This document shows positions 1-7,731 of a stretch of DNA of 64,000 nt, in pieces. Positions within the stretch are counted from its first letter, which is position 1. Every line of letters begins with the position of its first letter. Origin of the DNA: Alphaproteobacteria bacterium (GTDB lineage Bacteria > Pseudomonadota > Alphaproteobacteria > Micavibrionales > Micavibrionaceae); contig JAGNLJ010000006.1 in NCBI GenBank assembly GCA_017999645.1, positions 62,001 through 126,000 on the forward strand. The letters are read 5' to 3'. Under the pieces are notes generated by a model that saw only the letters and a list, made by a program, of their open reading frames with translations, made no database searches and was not told where the DNA came from. The position numbers and the translations under genes are program-made.

Positions 1-317
1 GACCAGGGTGTGCCGACTTACCGGGGGCGCGGTTAGCGGGGCGTTCTTATCAGTTCGTTCGGCCGTTTTGAGGGGGTGGGGTGGCTGCCACTCTTTATAA
101 AAGGCACACTTCGGGTGCAATTAGAGGACTATATTCCTAAATATTCGTCATTTTGTCAATCAAAATCCTTGCAAAAGTGCGGCTTTAACAGTAAAAACCC
201 TTCAATTGTAAATTCACATGCGGGAACGGGCCGATGATTTAATCGTCCCATCCGGTGTAAGGATTGGTCCTTATACTTAAATTCCCGCAGAGGCTTTAAC
301 CGGAAAAGGACTGCAAC
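1..317. other. Intergenic region upstream of rpsB
   Basis: No convincing gene is visible in these 317 bases. One frame is open from the window edge to a TAG at 34-36 and could be the last few codons of an upstream gene, but 11 residues are too few to identify. The rest is probably the rpsB promoter and leader. Possible -10-like hexamers occur at 192-197 and 272-277, and a purine-rich AAAAGGA ribosome binding site lies at 304-310. No tRNA-like fold or strong terminator is seen. Confidence 0.5.
169..197 (+). promoter_or_regulatory. Possible rpsB promoter
   Basis: TTGCAA (169-174) and TAAAAA (192-197) are separated by 17 bases, a sigma70-like arrangement about 120 bases upstream of rpsB. An alternative -10-like TATACT sits at 272-277 without a matching -35. 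This is a match by eye only. Confidence 0.25.
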
Positions 318-1127
318 ATGGCAATGCCAGACGTAAACATGCGCCAGCTTCTCGAGGCAGGCGTTCACTTCGGACACCACACCCGCCGCTGGAACCCCAA
401 GATGCGCCAATATATTTTCGGCGTTCGTAACGGCGTTCACATCATCGACCTGCAACAAACCGCACCGATGCTTCAGACTTCGCTGAAAGCGATCCGCGAT
501 ATCGTCGCCAATGGCGGCCGTATCCTGTTCGTCGCGACGAAGCGCCAGGCGCAGGAAAAAGTTGCTGAATCCGCAAAGCGTTGCGGTCAGTACTACGTGA
601 ACCAGCGCTGGCTTGGCGGCATGCTGACCAACTGGAAAACGATTTCAGGTTCGATCAACCGCCTGCGCGAAGTTGACCGTATCCTCGCCGGCGAAGGACA
701 GGGTTATAAGAAAAAAGAACTGCTGATGATGGCGCGCGAGAAAGAGAAGCTCGAGTCGTCGATCGGCGGGATCAAGGAAATGGGCGGCCAGCCTGATGCG
801 CTGTTCATCATCGACATCACGAAAGAAGATATCGCGGTGAAGGAAGCCAACAAGCTCGGCATTCCGGTTTTCGCAATTGCCGACACGAACGCCGACCCGG
901 ATGGCATCGACTACGTCATTCCCGGCAACGACGACGCGCTCCGTGCGATTGAATTGTACTGCGACCTGGTTACGGAAGCGGTTCTCGACGGCCTGCAGGC
1001 TGAAGTGACGAAATCCGGCAAGGATATCGGCGCATCGGCTGATTTGAAGGTCGAGTTGCCTGCGGAGAAAGCGTCCGCACCGGCAAACGAAGAAAAAGCC
1101 AGCAAGAAAGCGGCTTCGGCGGCTTAA
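318..1127 (+). CDS. rpsB: 30S ribosomal protein S2
   Basis: Structural protein of the small ribosomal subunit (uS2 family), 269 residues, close to the usual bacterial length. The N-terminus carries the family block [15 protein letters not shown] (residues 16-30), then a [10 protein letters not shown] segment. The C-terminal half has the conserved [20 protein letters not shown] stretch. The last 25 residues are an Ala/Lys-rich tail, common in alphaproteobacterial S2. The ATG at 318 is preceded by AAAAGGA at 304-310. It is the first gene of a long co-oriented run with tsf, pyrH and frr, the usual order. Identification is secure. Confidence 0.98.
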   Translation: MAMPDVNMRQLLEAGVHFGHHTRRWNPKMRQYIFGVRNGVHIIDLQQTAPMLQTSLKAIRDIVANGGRILFVATKRQAQEKVAESAKRCGQYYVNQRWLGGMLTNWKTISGSINRLREVDRILAGEGQGYKKKELLMMAREKEKLESSIGGIKEMGGQPDALFIIDITKEDIAVKEANKLGIPVFAIADTNADPDGIDYVIPGNDDALRAIELYCDLVTEAVLDGLQAEVTKSGKDIGASADLKVELPAEKASAPANEEKASKKAASAA

Positions 1128-1140
1128 CATCAACATTGTC

Positions 1141-1200
1141 ACCCCCGCCTTGGTCGGGGGTCTGGCAAAAAAACCGGATCCCCGCCTTCGCGGGGATGAC
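1141..1200. repeat. Pair of palindromic intergenic repeat hairpins
   Basis: Two GC-rich inverted repeats lie side by side in the rpsB-tsf gap. The first pairs ACCCCCG (1141-1147) with CGGGGGT (1155-1161). The second pairs ATCCCCGC (1178-1185) with GCGGGGAT (1190-1197) around a CTTC loop. The second closely matches a dispersed palindrome found in many proteobacterial genomes, whose translation reads RIPAFAGMT. In this window that translation appears only if tsf is wrongly extended upstream. The hairpins may affect rpsB/tsf transcript stability; that role is inference. Confidence 0.8.
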
Positions 1201-1222
1201 AACTAAGAAAAAGGAATACACA

Positions 1223-2140
1223 ATGGCTGACATTACAGCATCAATGGTCAAGGAACTCCGCGAGTCGACCGGCGCAGGCATGATGGACGCGAAAAACGCG
1301 CTCGTCGAAACGAAGGGCGACATGGAAGCGGCGGTTGACTGGCTCCGTAAAAAGGGCCTGTCGAAAGCAGCGAAGAAATCGGGCCGTACGGCGGCTGAAG
1401 GTCTTATTGCCATCGCGAGCGACGGCAAGGTGGCATCGGTTGTTGAAGTGAACTCCGAGACGGATTTCGTTTCGCGTAACGAAGAGTTCCAGGCGTTCGT
1501 CAAGCAGGTCGCGCAAATCGCCCTGAAAGCGGACAATGCGGAACAGTTAGCTAAGATGGATTGCGGCGGCAAATCGGTTCAGGACACCTTGACCGATAAA
1601 ATTGCCACCATCGGCGAGAACATGAACCTTCGTCGTTCGGCGCGCCTGTCGGTCGACAAGGGCGTTGTTGCTGCTTACATGCACAGCGCGCTGGCCCCTA
1701 ACTTAGGGAAGATCGGCGTCCTGGTGGCCATGGAATCCGACGGCAAACCGGAAGTCCTGGAAGCCACCGGCAAGCAGATTGCGATGCATATCGCGGCTGT
1801 GAACCCGGCTTCGCTGGATGTTTCGGCACTGGACCCGAAAGCGGTCGAGCGCGAGCGCGACATTTTCCGTGAACAGGCGAAAGCCAGCGGCAAAGCACCC
1901 GAGATTATCGAAAAAATGATCGAAGGACGCCTGCGCAAGTTCTATGAAGAGGTTGTCCTGCTGGAGCAGGTATTCGTCGTCGACGGCGAGACCAAGATAT
2001 CGAAAGTGCTGGAAAATGCCGCTAAAGACGCGGGTGCGCCTGTGAAAATCAAGGCTTATATCCGTTTCCAGATCGGCGAGGGCATTGAGGTCGTAAAAGA
2101 GGACTTTGCCGCCGAAGTGGCCAAGGCCGCCAACGGCTAA
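1223..2140 (+). CDS. tsf: Elongation factor Ts
   Basis: Nucleotide exchange factor that releases GDP from EF-Tu, 305 residues. The N-terminal UBA-like segment (about 1-45) includes [10 protein letters not shown], and the exchange motif TDFVSR is at residues 80-85. The dimerisation and core domain follows. The frame stays open upstream to 1136, but those extra codons translate the palindromic repeat. The ATG at 1223 has AAGGA 7 bases upstream and gives the family N-terminus [13 protein letters not shown]. It follows rpsB, as in most bacteria, and is probably cotranscribed through the repeat. Confidence 0.98.
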   Translation: MADITASMVKELRESTGAGMMDAKNALVETKGDMEAAVDWLRKKGLSKAAKKSGRTAAEGLIAIASDGKVASVVEVNSETDFVSRNEEFQAFVKQVAQIALKADNAEQLAKMDCGGKSVQDTLTDKIATIGENMNLRRSARLSVDKGVVAAYMHSALAPNLGKIGVLVAMESDGKPEVLEATGKQIAMHIAAVNPASLDVSALDPKAVERERDIFREQAKASGKAPEIIEKMIEGRLRKFYEEVVLLEQVFVVDGETKISKVLENAAKDAGAPVKIKAYIRFQIGEGIEVVKEDFAAEVAKAANG

Positions 2141-2177
2141 AAGACGCGACTTTTTAAGGTTTTCCTTAACAGCTGCG

Positions 2178-2206
2178 TTGCAATGCTTCGCGGCTGTTAT
2201 TACATT
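2178..2206 (+). promoter_or_regulatory. Possible pyrH promoter
   Basis: TTGCAA (2178-2183) and TACATT (2201-2206) are 17 bases apart, with pyrH starting 29 bases after the -10. Four of six bases match consensus in each element. A weak inverted repeat, TAACAGC (2167-2173) with GCTGTTA (2193-2199), overlaps it and has no T-run. It therefore looks more like part of a regulatory region than a terminator. Confidence 0.35.
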
Positions 2207-2235
2207 AGAGTGGTTTTGAAAGCACAGGTCCTGCC

Positions 2236-2979
2236 ATGAGCGCCGAAAAGAAGAAATCCCCGAATACAGCCTATAAGTACCAGCGTGTTCTCCTGAAGAT
2301 GTCGGGGGAGGTGCTGATGGGGGAGAAGGAATTCGGGCTCGACTCGGACACCGTCAAGCGGGTGGCTAACGATATCAAGGAAGTGGTCGATCTCGGCGTG
2401 CAGGTTTGCGTGGTCGTGGGTGCGGGGAATATCTTCCGCGGCGTTTCGGGTTCGGCGGAAGGCATGGACCGGACGACGGCCGATTATATGGGCATGCTCG
2501 GCATCTGCATTAACGCGCTGGCGCTGCAGAATGCGCTGGAGCATCTGAAGGTTCCGACGCGCGTGCAATCCGCTATTCGCATGGACCAGATTTGCGAGCC
2601 TTACATTCGCCGCAAGGCTATGCGTCACATGGAAAAGGGCCGCGTGGTGATTTTCGCCGCCGGAACCGGCAATCCGTATTTTACGACCGACACGGCGGGC
2701 GCATTGCGGGCTTCCGAGATGGATTGCGATGCGATTTTCAAGGGTACGAAGGTCGATGGCGTATACAGCGCGGATCCGCATAAGGACCCGTCGGCGAAGC
2801 GTTTTGAAACAATCAGCTTCATCGATGTGCTGACGAAAGATTTGAAGGTCATGGATGCGACGGCGATTTCGCTGGCGCGCGAGAATAATATTCCCATCGT
2901 CGTTTTCTCGGTTCGCGAAAAAGGTAATTTCGCAAAAGTCGTAAAGGGCGATGGCAAATTCACGGTTGTTAATAACTAA
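2236..2979 (+). CDS. pyrH: UMP kinase
   Basis: Cytoplasmic kinase converting UMP to UDP with ATP, the bacterial amino-acid-kinase-fold type, 247 residues. Visible family marks are the phosphate-binding KMSGE (residues 21-25) and GAGNIFRG (62-69), followed by TADYMGMLG and a conserved C-terminal [18 protein letters not shown] block. The N-terminal Lys-rich extension before [11 protein letters not shown] is about ten residues longer than in E. coli. The ATG at 2236 follows a weak CAGG. It lies between tsf and frr, the standard arrangement, and feeds pyrimidine nucleotides to pyrG, encoded further along this window. Confidence 0.98.
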   Translation: MSAEKKKSPNTAYKYQRVLLKMSGEVLMGEKEFGLDSDTVKRVANDIKEVVDLGVQVCVVVGAGNIFRGVSGSAEGMDRTTADYMGMLGICINALALQNALEHLKVPTRVQSAIRMDQICEPYIRRKAMRHMEKGRVVIFAAGTGNPYFTTDTAGALRASEMDCDAIFKGTKVDGVYSADPHKDPSAKRFETISFIDVLTKDLKVMDATAISLARENNIPIVVFSVREKGNFAKVVKGDGKFTVVNN

Positions 2980-2990
2980 AGAGGATCAAG

Positions 2991-3533
2991 ATGCTCGATA
3001 AAGCAGATACAAAACGCCGCATGGACGGCGCCACCGATGTGCTGGCCAAGGAATTCGCGGGTCTTCGCACGGGCCGCGCGTCGGCGAGTTTACTGGACCC
3101 AATCGTGGTCGAGGTGTATGGCAGCCGCATGCCGCTGAACCAAGTGGGTACTGTCAACGTGCCCGAGCCGCGCATGATCATCGTGCAGGTGTGGGATGCC
3201 GGGAACGTCAAGGCGGTTGAGAAAGCGATCCGCGATGCGGGTCTTGGCCTCAACCCGCAGACGGACGGCACGAATTTGCGTCTGCCGATTCCGCCATTGA
3301 CGGAAGAGCGCCGCAACGAGTTGAAGAAGCTGGCGGGGAAATACACGGAAGCGGCCAAGGTTTCGGTCCGTAACGTGCGCCGCGACGCGATGGACGCGAT
3401 CAAGAAGGATAAGAGCGGTTCGGAAGACGATCAGAAACGCTCGTCCGATGAAATCCAAAAGATGACTGACGCAGCAATTGAAAAAATTGACAAAATGCTC
3501 GGTGATAAAGAAACAGACATAATGAAAGTCTGA
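2991..3533 (+). CDS. frr: Ribosome recycling factor
   Basis: Splits post-termination ribosomes together with EF-G. It is 180 residues, slightly shorter than the usual 185. The N-terminal helix carries the family's [14 protein letters not shown], the hinge region has PLNQVGTV, and the C-terminal helix carries [31 protein letters not shown] is 7 bases upstream of the ATG, and the gene lies 11 bases after pyrH, so translation with pyrH is likely coupled. Confidence 0.98.
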   Translation: MLDKADTKRRMDGATDVLAKEFAGLRTGRASASLLDPIVVEVYGSRMPLNQVGTVNVPEPRMIIVQVWDAGNVKAVEKAIRDAGLGLNPQTDGTNLRLPIPPLTEERRNELKKLAGKYTEAAKVSVRNVRRDAMDAIKKDKSGSEDDQKRSSDEIQKMTDAAIEKIDKMLGDKETDIMKV

Positions 3534-3545
3534 CCTTCACACAAT

Positions 3546-4280
3546 ATGCCAGACGCGGGAACACCACAAACACCGAAACACATCGCCATTATCATGGATG
3601 GCAATGGGCGCTGGGCGAACCGGCGGGGCCTGCCGCGCACGGCCGGGCACAAACAGGGTGCGGAAGCGGCGCGGCGCGTGGTTAAAAATGCGGCGGAGAT
3701 GGGCGTCGAGTTTGTGACGCTGTTCGGTTTTTCGTCCGAGAACTGGAGCAGGCCGGAATCCGAAATCAAGGAATTGATGAGTTTGCTCCGTTATTACCTG
3801 CGCTCGGAGACGGCAGAGTTACATAAAAGCGGTGCGCGGCTTCGGGTGATCGGAAACCGCGCCGAGTTGGACGATGATATTATCCAGCTGATCGAGAATG
3901 CCGAAGATCTGACGAAGGATAATGACAAGATTACGCTCGTGATTGCGCTGAATTACGGCGGGCGCCATGATATTCTTCAGGCAGCGCAGCGTCTGGCGGA
4001 AAAGGCCGTGACTGAAGCGCGCGTGCCGGACATGAAAGTGATTGAAAAGGAATTCCCGGGTTTCCTGATGACGGCGGGTATTCCCGAGCCGGACCTTTTG
4101 ATCCGCACGAGCGGCGAGCAGCGCATCAGTAATTTCCTGCTGTGGCAGTGCGCGTATTCCGAGCTGGTTTTCACGGACACGCTGTGGCCGGATTTCGACC
4201 GCGAAGATCTTGAGCAGGCGCTGCAGGATTATGCAAGGCGCGAACGCCGCTTCGGAGCCATTAAACAAACGGGAGCGTAA
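3546..4280 (+). CDS. uppS: Undecaprenyl diphosphate synthase
   Basis: Cis-prenyltransferase that condenses farnesyl-PP with isopentenyl-PP to make the C55 lipid carrier used for peptidoglycan and O-polysaccharide. It has 244 residues. The catalytic loop HIAIIMDGNGRWA is at residues 12-24 with Asp18, and the C-terminal pyrophosphate-binding block RTSGEQRISNFLLWQ is present. The usual family residue before this is conserved. The start lies 12 bases after frr. Its position just before cdsA and dxr is the common alphaproteobacterial order and links it to isoprenoid supply (dxr, ispDF). Confidence 0.97.
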   Translation: MPDAGTPQTPKHIAIIMDGNGRWANRRGLPRTAGHKQGAEAARRVVKNAAEMGVEFVTLFGFSSENWSRPESEIKELMSLLRYYLRSETAELHKSGARLRVIGNRAELDDDIIQLIENAEDLTKDNDKITLVIALNYGGRHDILQAAQRLAEKAVTEARVPDMKVIEKEFPGFLMTAGIPEPDLLIRTSGEQRISNFLLWQCAYSELVFTDTLWPDFDREDLEQALQDYARRERRFGAIKQTGA

Positions 4281-4283
4281 AGT

Positions 4284-4982
4284 ATGGCGATTGCCATTTC
4301 GCCGCGACTTCTGAAACGGATTATCTCGGCGTCGATCATTATCCCGATCGTTGTCGCGGGCATTTTGCTTGGCGGCGTTCCGTTCATCCTGCTGGTTTCG
4401 GCGAATGCCGTGATCGTGATGTATGAATGGGCAAATCTTTCAATGAAGGCGAAGCAACGCTCGCTCTTCATTCTTCTCGGGATATTCTATGTGCTGGTGG
4501 CGTTCTGGTCGTGTTACCTGATCCGGGCTGATTTCGGCGTTCGCTATGCGCTGCTGTTCGTGATCATGATCTGGGCGAGCGATATTGGTGGTTATGTTTT
4601 CGGCAAACTGATCGGCGGGCCGAAAATGGCGAAAACCATCAGCCCCAACAAGACATGGGCCGGGTTTGTGGGAGCGGCCTTATTTCCTGTGATCGGGGCG
4701 AATATTTTCCTGCACACATATGACTATATATATGGCGCGCAGACATGGGACGGGATTACCAAGGTTTCACTGGCGATGTTCGTTATGGGCGCGATCATCG
4801 GCGTGGTCGGGCAGGCCGGGGATCTGATGATTTCATGGTTCAAGCGTCACGTGCAGGTTAAAGATACGGGTGTTATAATCCCGGGTCATGGCGGCTTGCT
4901 GGACCGGGTTGATGCGATGATGCTCGCGGCTCCGGTTTATTTGTTCTTCATATCAAGGTTTACCTATGTCTTTGAAAGTTAA
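4284..4982 (+). CDS. cdsA: Phosphatidate cytidylyltransferase
   Basis: Integral membrane enzyme making CDP-diacylglycerol from phosphatidate and CTP, the branch point of phospholipid synthesis. It has 232 residues with several hydrophobic segments from residue 10 onwards. The CDS family signature is intact near residues 184-211, running from SWFKRHVQVKDTG to the HGGLLDRVD end. It starts 3 bases after uppS, and its 3' end overlaps dxr by 17 bases, indicating a tight operon. It is shorter than the roughly 285 residues of E. coli CdsA but normal for alphaproteobacteria. Confidence 0.96.
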   Translation: MAIAISPRLLKRIISASIIIPIVVAGILLGGVPFILLVSANAVIVMYEWANLSMKAKQRSLFILLGIFYVLVAFWSCYLIRADFGVRYALLFVIMIWASDIGGYVFGKLIGGPKMAKTISPNKTWAGFVGAALFPVIGANIFLHTYDYIYGAQTWDGITKVSLAMFVMGAIIGVVGQAGDLMISWFKRHVQVKDTGVIIPGHGGLLDRVDAMMLAAPVYLFFISRFTYVFES

Positions 4983-6150
4983 GAGCGTAAATATTCTAGG
5001 CGTGACGGGCTCGATCGGGCGCAGCGCAGTGGATGTCATTTGCTCCGCGCCCTCAAGCTTCGATGTGCAAGCAGTAAGCGCGCAGAACAGTGTTACCGAG
5101 CTGGCGGAGATTGCCGTTCGCCTGAAAGCCAAAACGGCCATCATCGGTAATGAAGATTATTATGAACCTTTGAGACAAAAACTTTCCGGCACCGGCATCA
5201 AGGCCGAAGCGGGGCGGGAAGCGCTTTTGCATTACGCAGCTGCGAAAGTGGATTTAAGTCTTGTGGCGATTGTCGGGATGGCGGGATTGCGCCCGGTTGT
5301 GGCGGCTATTCAAAACAGCAAGGCCGTCGCGATTGCGAACAAGGAGCCGCTGGCCGCTGCAGGGCCGCTGGTGATGCGCGAAGTGAAGAAGTCCGGCGCG
5401 ATATTGCTGCCGGTGGACAGCGAGCATAACGCGGTATTCCAGGTTTTCGATTTCAAGCGCCGGGACGGGATCAAGAAAATCATCCTGACGGCGTCGGGCG
5501 GACCGTTCCGCACATGGAAGAGGGAAGCCATGGCGCGCGCGACGAAAGAACAGGCGCTGGCGCATCCGAACTGGGTGATGGGGCCGAAGATTACGGTCGA
5601 CAGTGCGACGATGATGAACAAGGCGCTGGAGATTATCGAGGCGCATTACCTGTTCGACATGCCGGCGGATAAAATCGAGGTGCTGGTGCATCCGCAGTCG
5701 GTGATTCATTCGATGGTGGAATATAAGGATGGATCGGTGCTGGCACAGATGGCGGCGAGCGATATGCGCACGCCGATTGCACATGCGCTGGCATGGCCCG
5801 AGCGGATCGACACGCCGGGCCGAACGCTGGACTGGACGCAGACCAGGGAACTGACGTTCGAGCAGCCTGACCATGAGCGTTTTCCGGCGCTGAGACTGGC
5901 GTATGAAGCGTTGAAACAAGGACCATATTCCTGTCTTGCGCTGAATGCAGCCAATGAAATCGCGGTGGAGAATTTTTTAAACAAAAAGACAGGATTTCTT
6001 GATACAATAAATATAGTAGAAGGTGTCCTCAGCCAGATTTCGCCCCAAAAGCTTGAAAATATTGAAGATTTTGAGAATTCAGACCGGGCTGTCCGCGAGC
6101 TCGCCACCACATATATTAATAAACAAGATTATAAAAAAGGTATCGGGTAA
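4966..6150 (+). CDS. dxr: 1-deoxy-D-xylulose 5-phosphate reductoisomerase
   Basis: Second enzyme of the MEP isoprenoid pathway, converting DXP to MEP with NADPH; 394 residues. The N-terminal NADPH-binding motif LGVTGSIGRS is at residues 11-20. The metal-binding VDSEHNA block, with Asp151 and Glu153, and the downstream MNKALEIIEAHYLF segment are present. In the usually conserved ANKES/T segment this protein reads ANKEPLAAAG (residues 124-133), a proline replacing the small hydroxyl residue. It overlaps cdsA by 17 bases and is followed 3 bases later by rseP. It works upstream of ispDF, also in this window. Confidence 0.97.
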   Translation: MSLKVKSVNILGVTGSIGRSAVDVICSAPSSFDVQAVSAQNSVTELAEIAVRLKAKTAIIGNEDYYEPLRQKLSGTGIKAEAGREALLHYAAAKVDLSLVAIVGMAGLRPVVAAIQNSKAVAIANKEPLAAAGPLVMREVKKSGAILLPVDSEHNAVFQVFDFKRRDGIKKIILTASGGPFRTWKREAMARATKEQALAHPNWVMGPKITVDSATMMNKALEIIEAHYLFDMPADKIEVLVHPQSVIHSMVEYKDGSVLAQMAASDMRTPIAHALAWPERIDTPGRTLDWTQTRELTFEQPDHERFPALRLAYEALKQGPYSCLALNAANEIAVENFLNKKTGFLDTINIVEGVLSQISPQKLENIEDFENSDRAVRELATTYINKQDYKKGIG

Positions 6151-6153
6151 ATC

Positions 6154-7548
6154 ATGAATATATTCGAAGTTTTTCACATGCTCGGCAGCAATGTCTGGAT
6201 TTACGGCGGCACGTTCCTGCTGGTCCTGAGTATCCTGGTTTTCGTGCATGAGTGGGGTCATTACATCGCTGCAAGACTTTGCGGCGTGAAGGTAGAAGTT
6301 TTTTCCATCGGTTTCGGCAAAGAGCTTTTCGGATTTAATGACAAGACCGGCACACGCTGGAAAGTATGCCTGGTGCCGCTTGGCGGCTATGTGAAATTAT
6401 TCGGGGATGTGGACCCGGCCAGCGTCAAACATGTTGACGGCGTGGCCGATCCCGCAAGCGGCGCAGTGCGACCTTTGACGGTCGATGAGCGCAGGGCGGC
6501 GTTCTTTGCCAAGCCTGTCTGGAAGCGCGCGATCATCGTCGCGGCGGGGCCGGGGATCAATTATGTGTTTGCGTTTATTCTTTTGACGCTTTTGTTCACG
6601 TTCAACGGACAGCCGACAACACCGCCGGTGGGTGCGGGCGTGATTGGCGGATCGTCTGCAGACCGTTACGGCTTTAAACCTCATGACGAAATTGTTTCCA
6701 TCGATGGCCGCACGATCAGGGATTTCGAAGATATCCGCCGCGAAATGACAATCTCGCTCGACCAGCAGCGCGTTTTTAAAATCAAGCGCAATGGCGAAAT
6801 TATGACTATCAGGGCGCAGCCTGAGAAAATGGAAATGCAGGATCGTTTCGGCTTCAAGCACAGCCGCGGCATGCTTGGTCTTATCAGTGCGCGTCATGCG
6901 GTCGATATTAAAAATATTCAAAGCATCGACGGTAAAACCTATTCCGATCCTGAGCAGGTTCGCGCCGCGCTTTTGTCGAAAATGGGTAACACGCTCAATA
7001 TAGAAGTTAAAAACGGCAGTACGGTCGATCAACTGATGGTCAAGCCATCGGCGGAGTTTAATAAATCTCTCAGCGCGGCCGATCCGAACGATCCGAAGAG
7101 TTCGCTGTTGCTGGTGACCAACACGGATGTTTCGCAGGCGATTGTGAAATATTCGCCGCCTGAAGCGGCGGGCAAGGCTCTGAAACAGGCCTGGGATGTC
7201 ACGGTGGGGACGCTGGAGGCGCTCGGCCAGATGATCATGGGCACGCGCAGCACTTCAGAACTCGGCGGTGTGATCCGCATCGGTGCGCTGGCAGGTGACA
7301 TGGCGCAGCAGGGGCTGGTGGCACTGATTTTCTTCACAGCGCTGCTGTCGATAAACCTGGGGTTGGTCAATCTGTTCCCGATCCCGGTTCTGGACGGGGG
7401 ACACCTGGTGTTCTACGCATTCGAAGCGATGCTGGGCCGTCCGGTGCCGGACAGGATACAGGAATATGCCTTTCAGTTCGGGCTGACGTTCCTGGTGTGC
7501 ATCATGGTTTATGCGAACCTCAGCGATATCATGCAGCTTATCCTCTAA
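6154..7548 (+). CDS. rseP: RseP-type site-2 zinc metalloprotease
   Basis: Membrane-embedded M50 protease that performs the intramembrane cut in regulated proteolysis, for example of anti-sigma factors, and cleaves signal-peptide remnants. It has 464 residues. The zinc motif HEWGH (residues 32-36) lies in the first membrane helix, and the second metal-binding motif LDGGH (413-417) lies near the C-terminus. A PDZ domain occupies roughly residues 150-230, and a second, weaker PDZ-like block appears to follow. It is longer than many alphaproteobacterial homologues (about 380). Neighbouring bamA and skp fit a role in envelope stress. Confidence 0.94.
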   Translation: MNIFEVFHMLGSNVWIYGGTFLLVLSILVFVHEWGHYIAARLCGVKVEVFSIGFGKELFGFNDKTGTRWKVCLVPLGGYVKLFGDVDPASVKHVDGVADPASGAVRPLTVDERRAAFFAKPVWKRAIIVAAGPGINYVFAFILLTLLFTFNGQPTTPPVGAGVIGGSSADRYGFKPHDEIVSIDGRTIRDFEDIRREMTISLDQQRVFKIKRNGEIMTIRAQPEKMEMQDRFGFKHSRGMLGLISARHAVDIKNIQSIDGKTYSDPEQVRAALLSKMGNTLNIEVKNGSTVDQLMVKPSAEFNKSLSAADPNDPKSSLLLVTNTDVSQAIVKYSPPEAAGKALKQAWDVTVGTLEALGQMIMGTRSTSELGGVIRIGALAGDMAQQGLVALIFFTALLSINLGLVNLFPIPVLDGGHLVFYAFEAMLGRPVPDRIQEYAFQFGLTFLVCIMVYANLSDIMQLIL

Positions 7549-7731
7549 TCCCCTGTTTTTTAGGGTTGTTTTGACCTGTCAGGCTGGATTTCCCCCCTGA
7601 AACCTTCATAATAACCAAGTGATTCATTTTTCCGGCTTACCCGCTGGTTTTTTTGATTCTTTTGTTCTAGGGTAAGCTGTTCCATGAAAAATTAATGGTT
7701 TATGACTAACGGAATTAGGCAGGATTTGGGT

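Noticed and set aside
156..458. 100-codon minus-strand frame upstream of and into rpsB
   Set aside because: It overlaps the conserved S2 start on the other strand and has no ribosome binding site or recognisable protein.
1136..1222. Upstream extension of tsf
   Set aside because: The extra residues are the translation of dispersed palindromic repeats; the conserved EF-Ts N-terminus and a ribosome binding site fix the start at 1223.
2167..2199. TAACAGC/GCTGTTA hairpin after tsf as a terminator
   Set aside because: There is no T-run after it and a promoter-like pair overlaps it.
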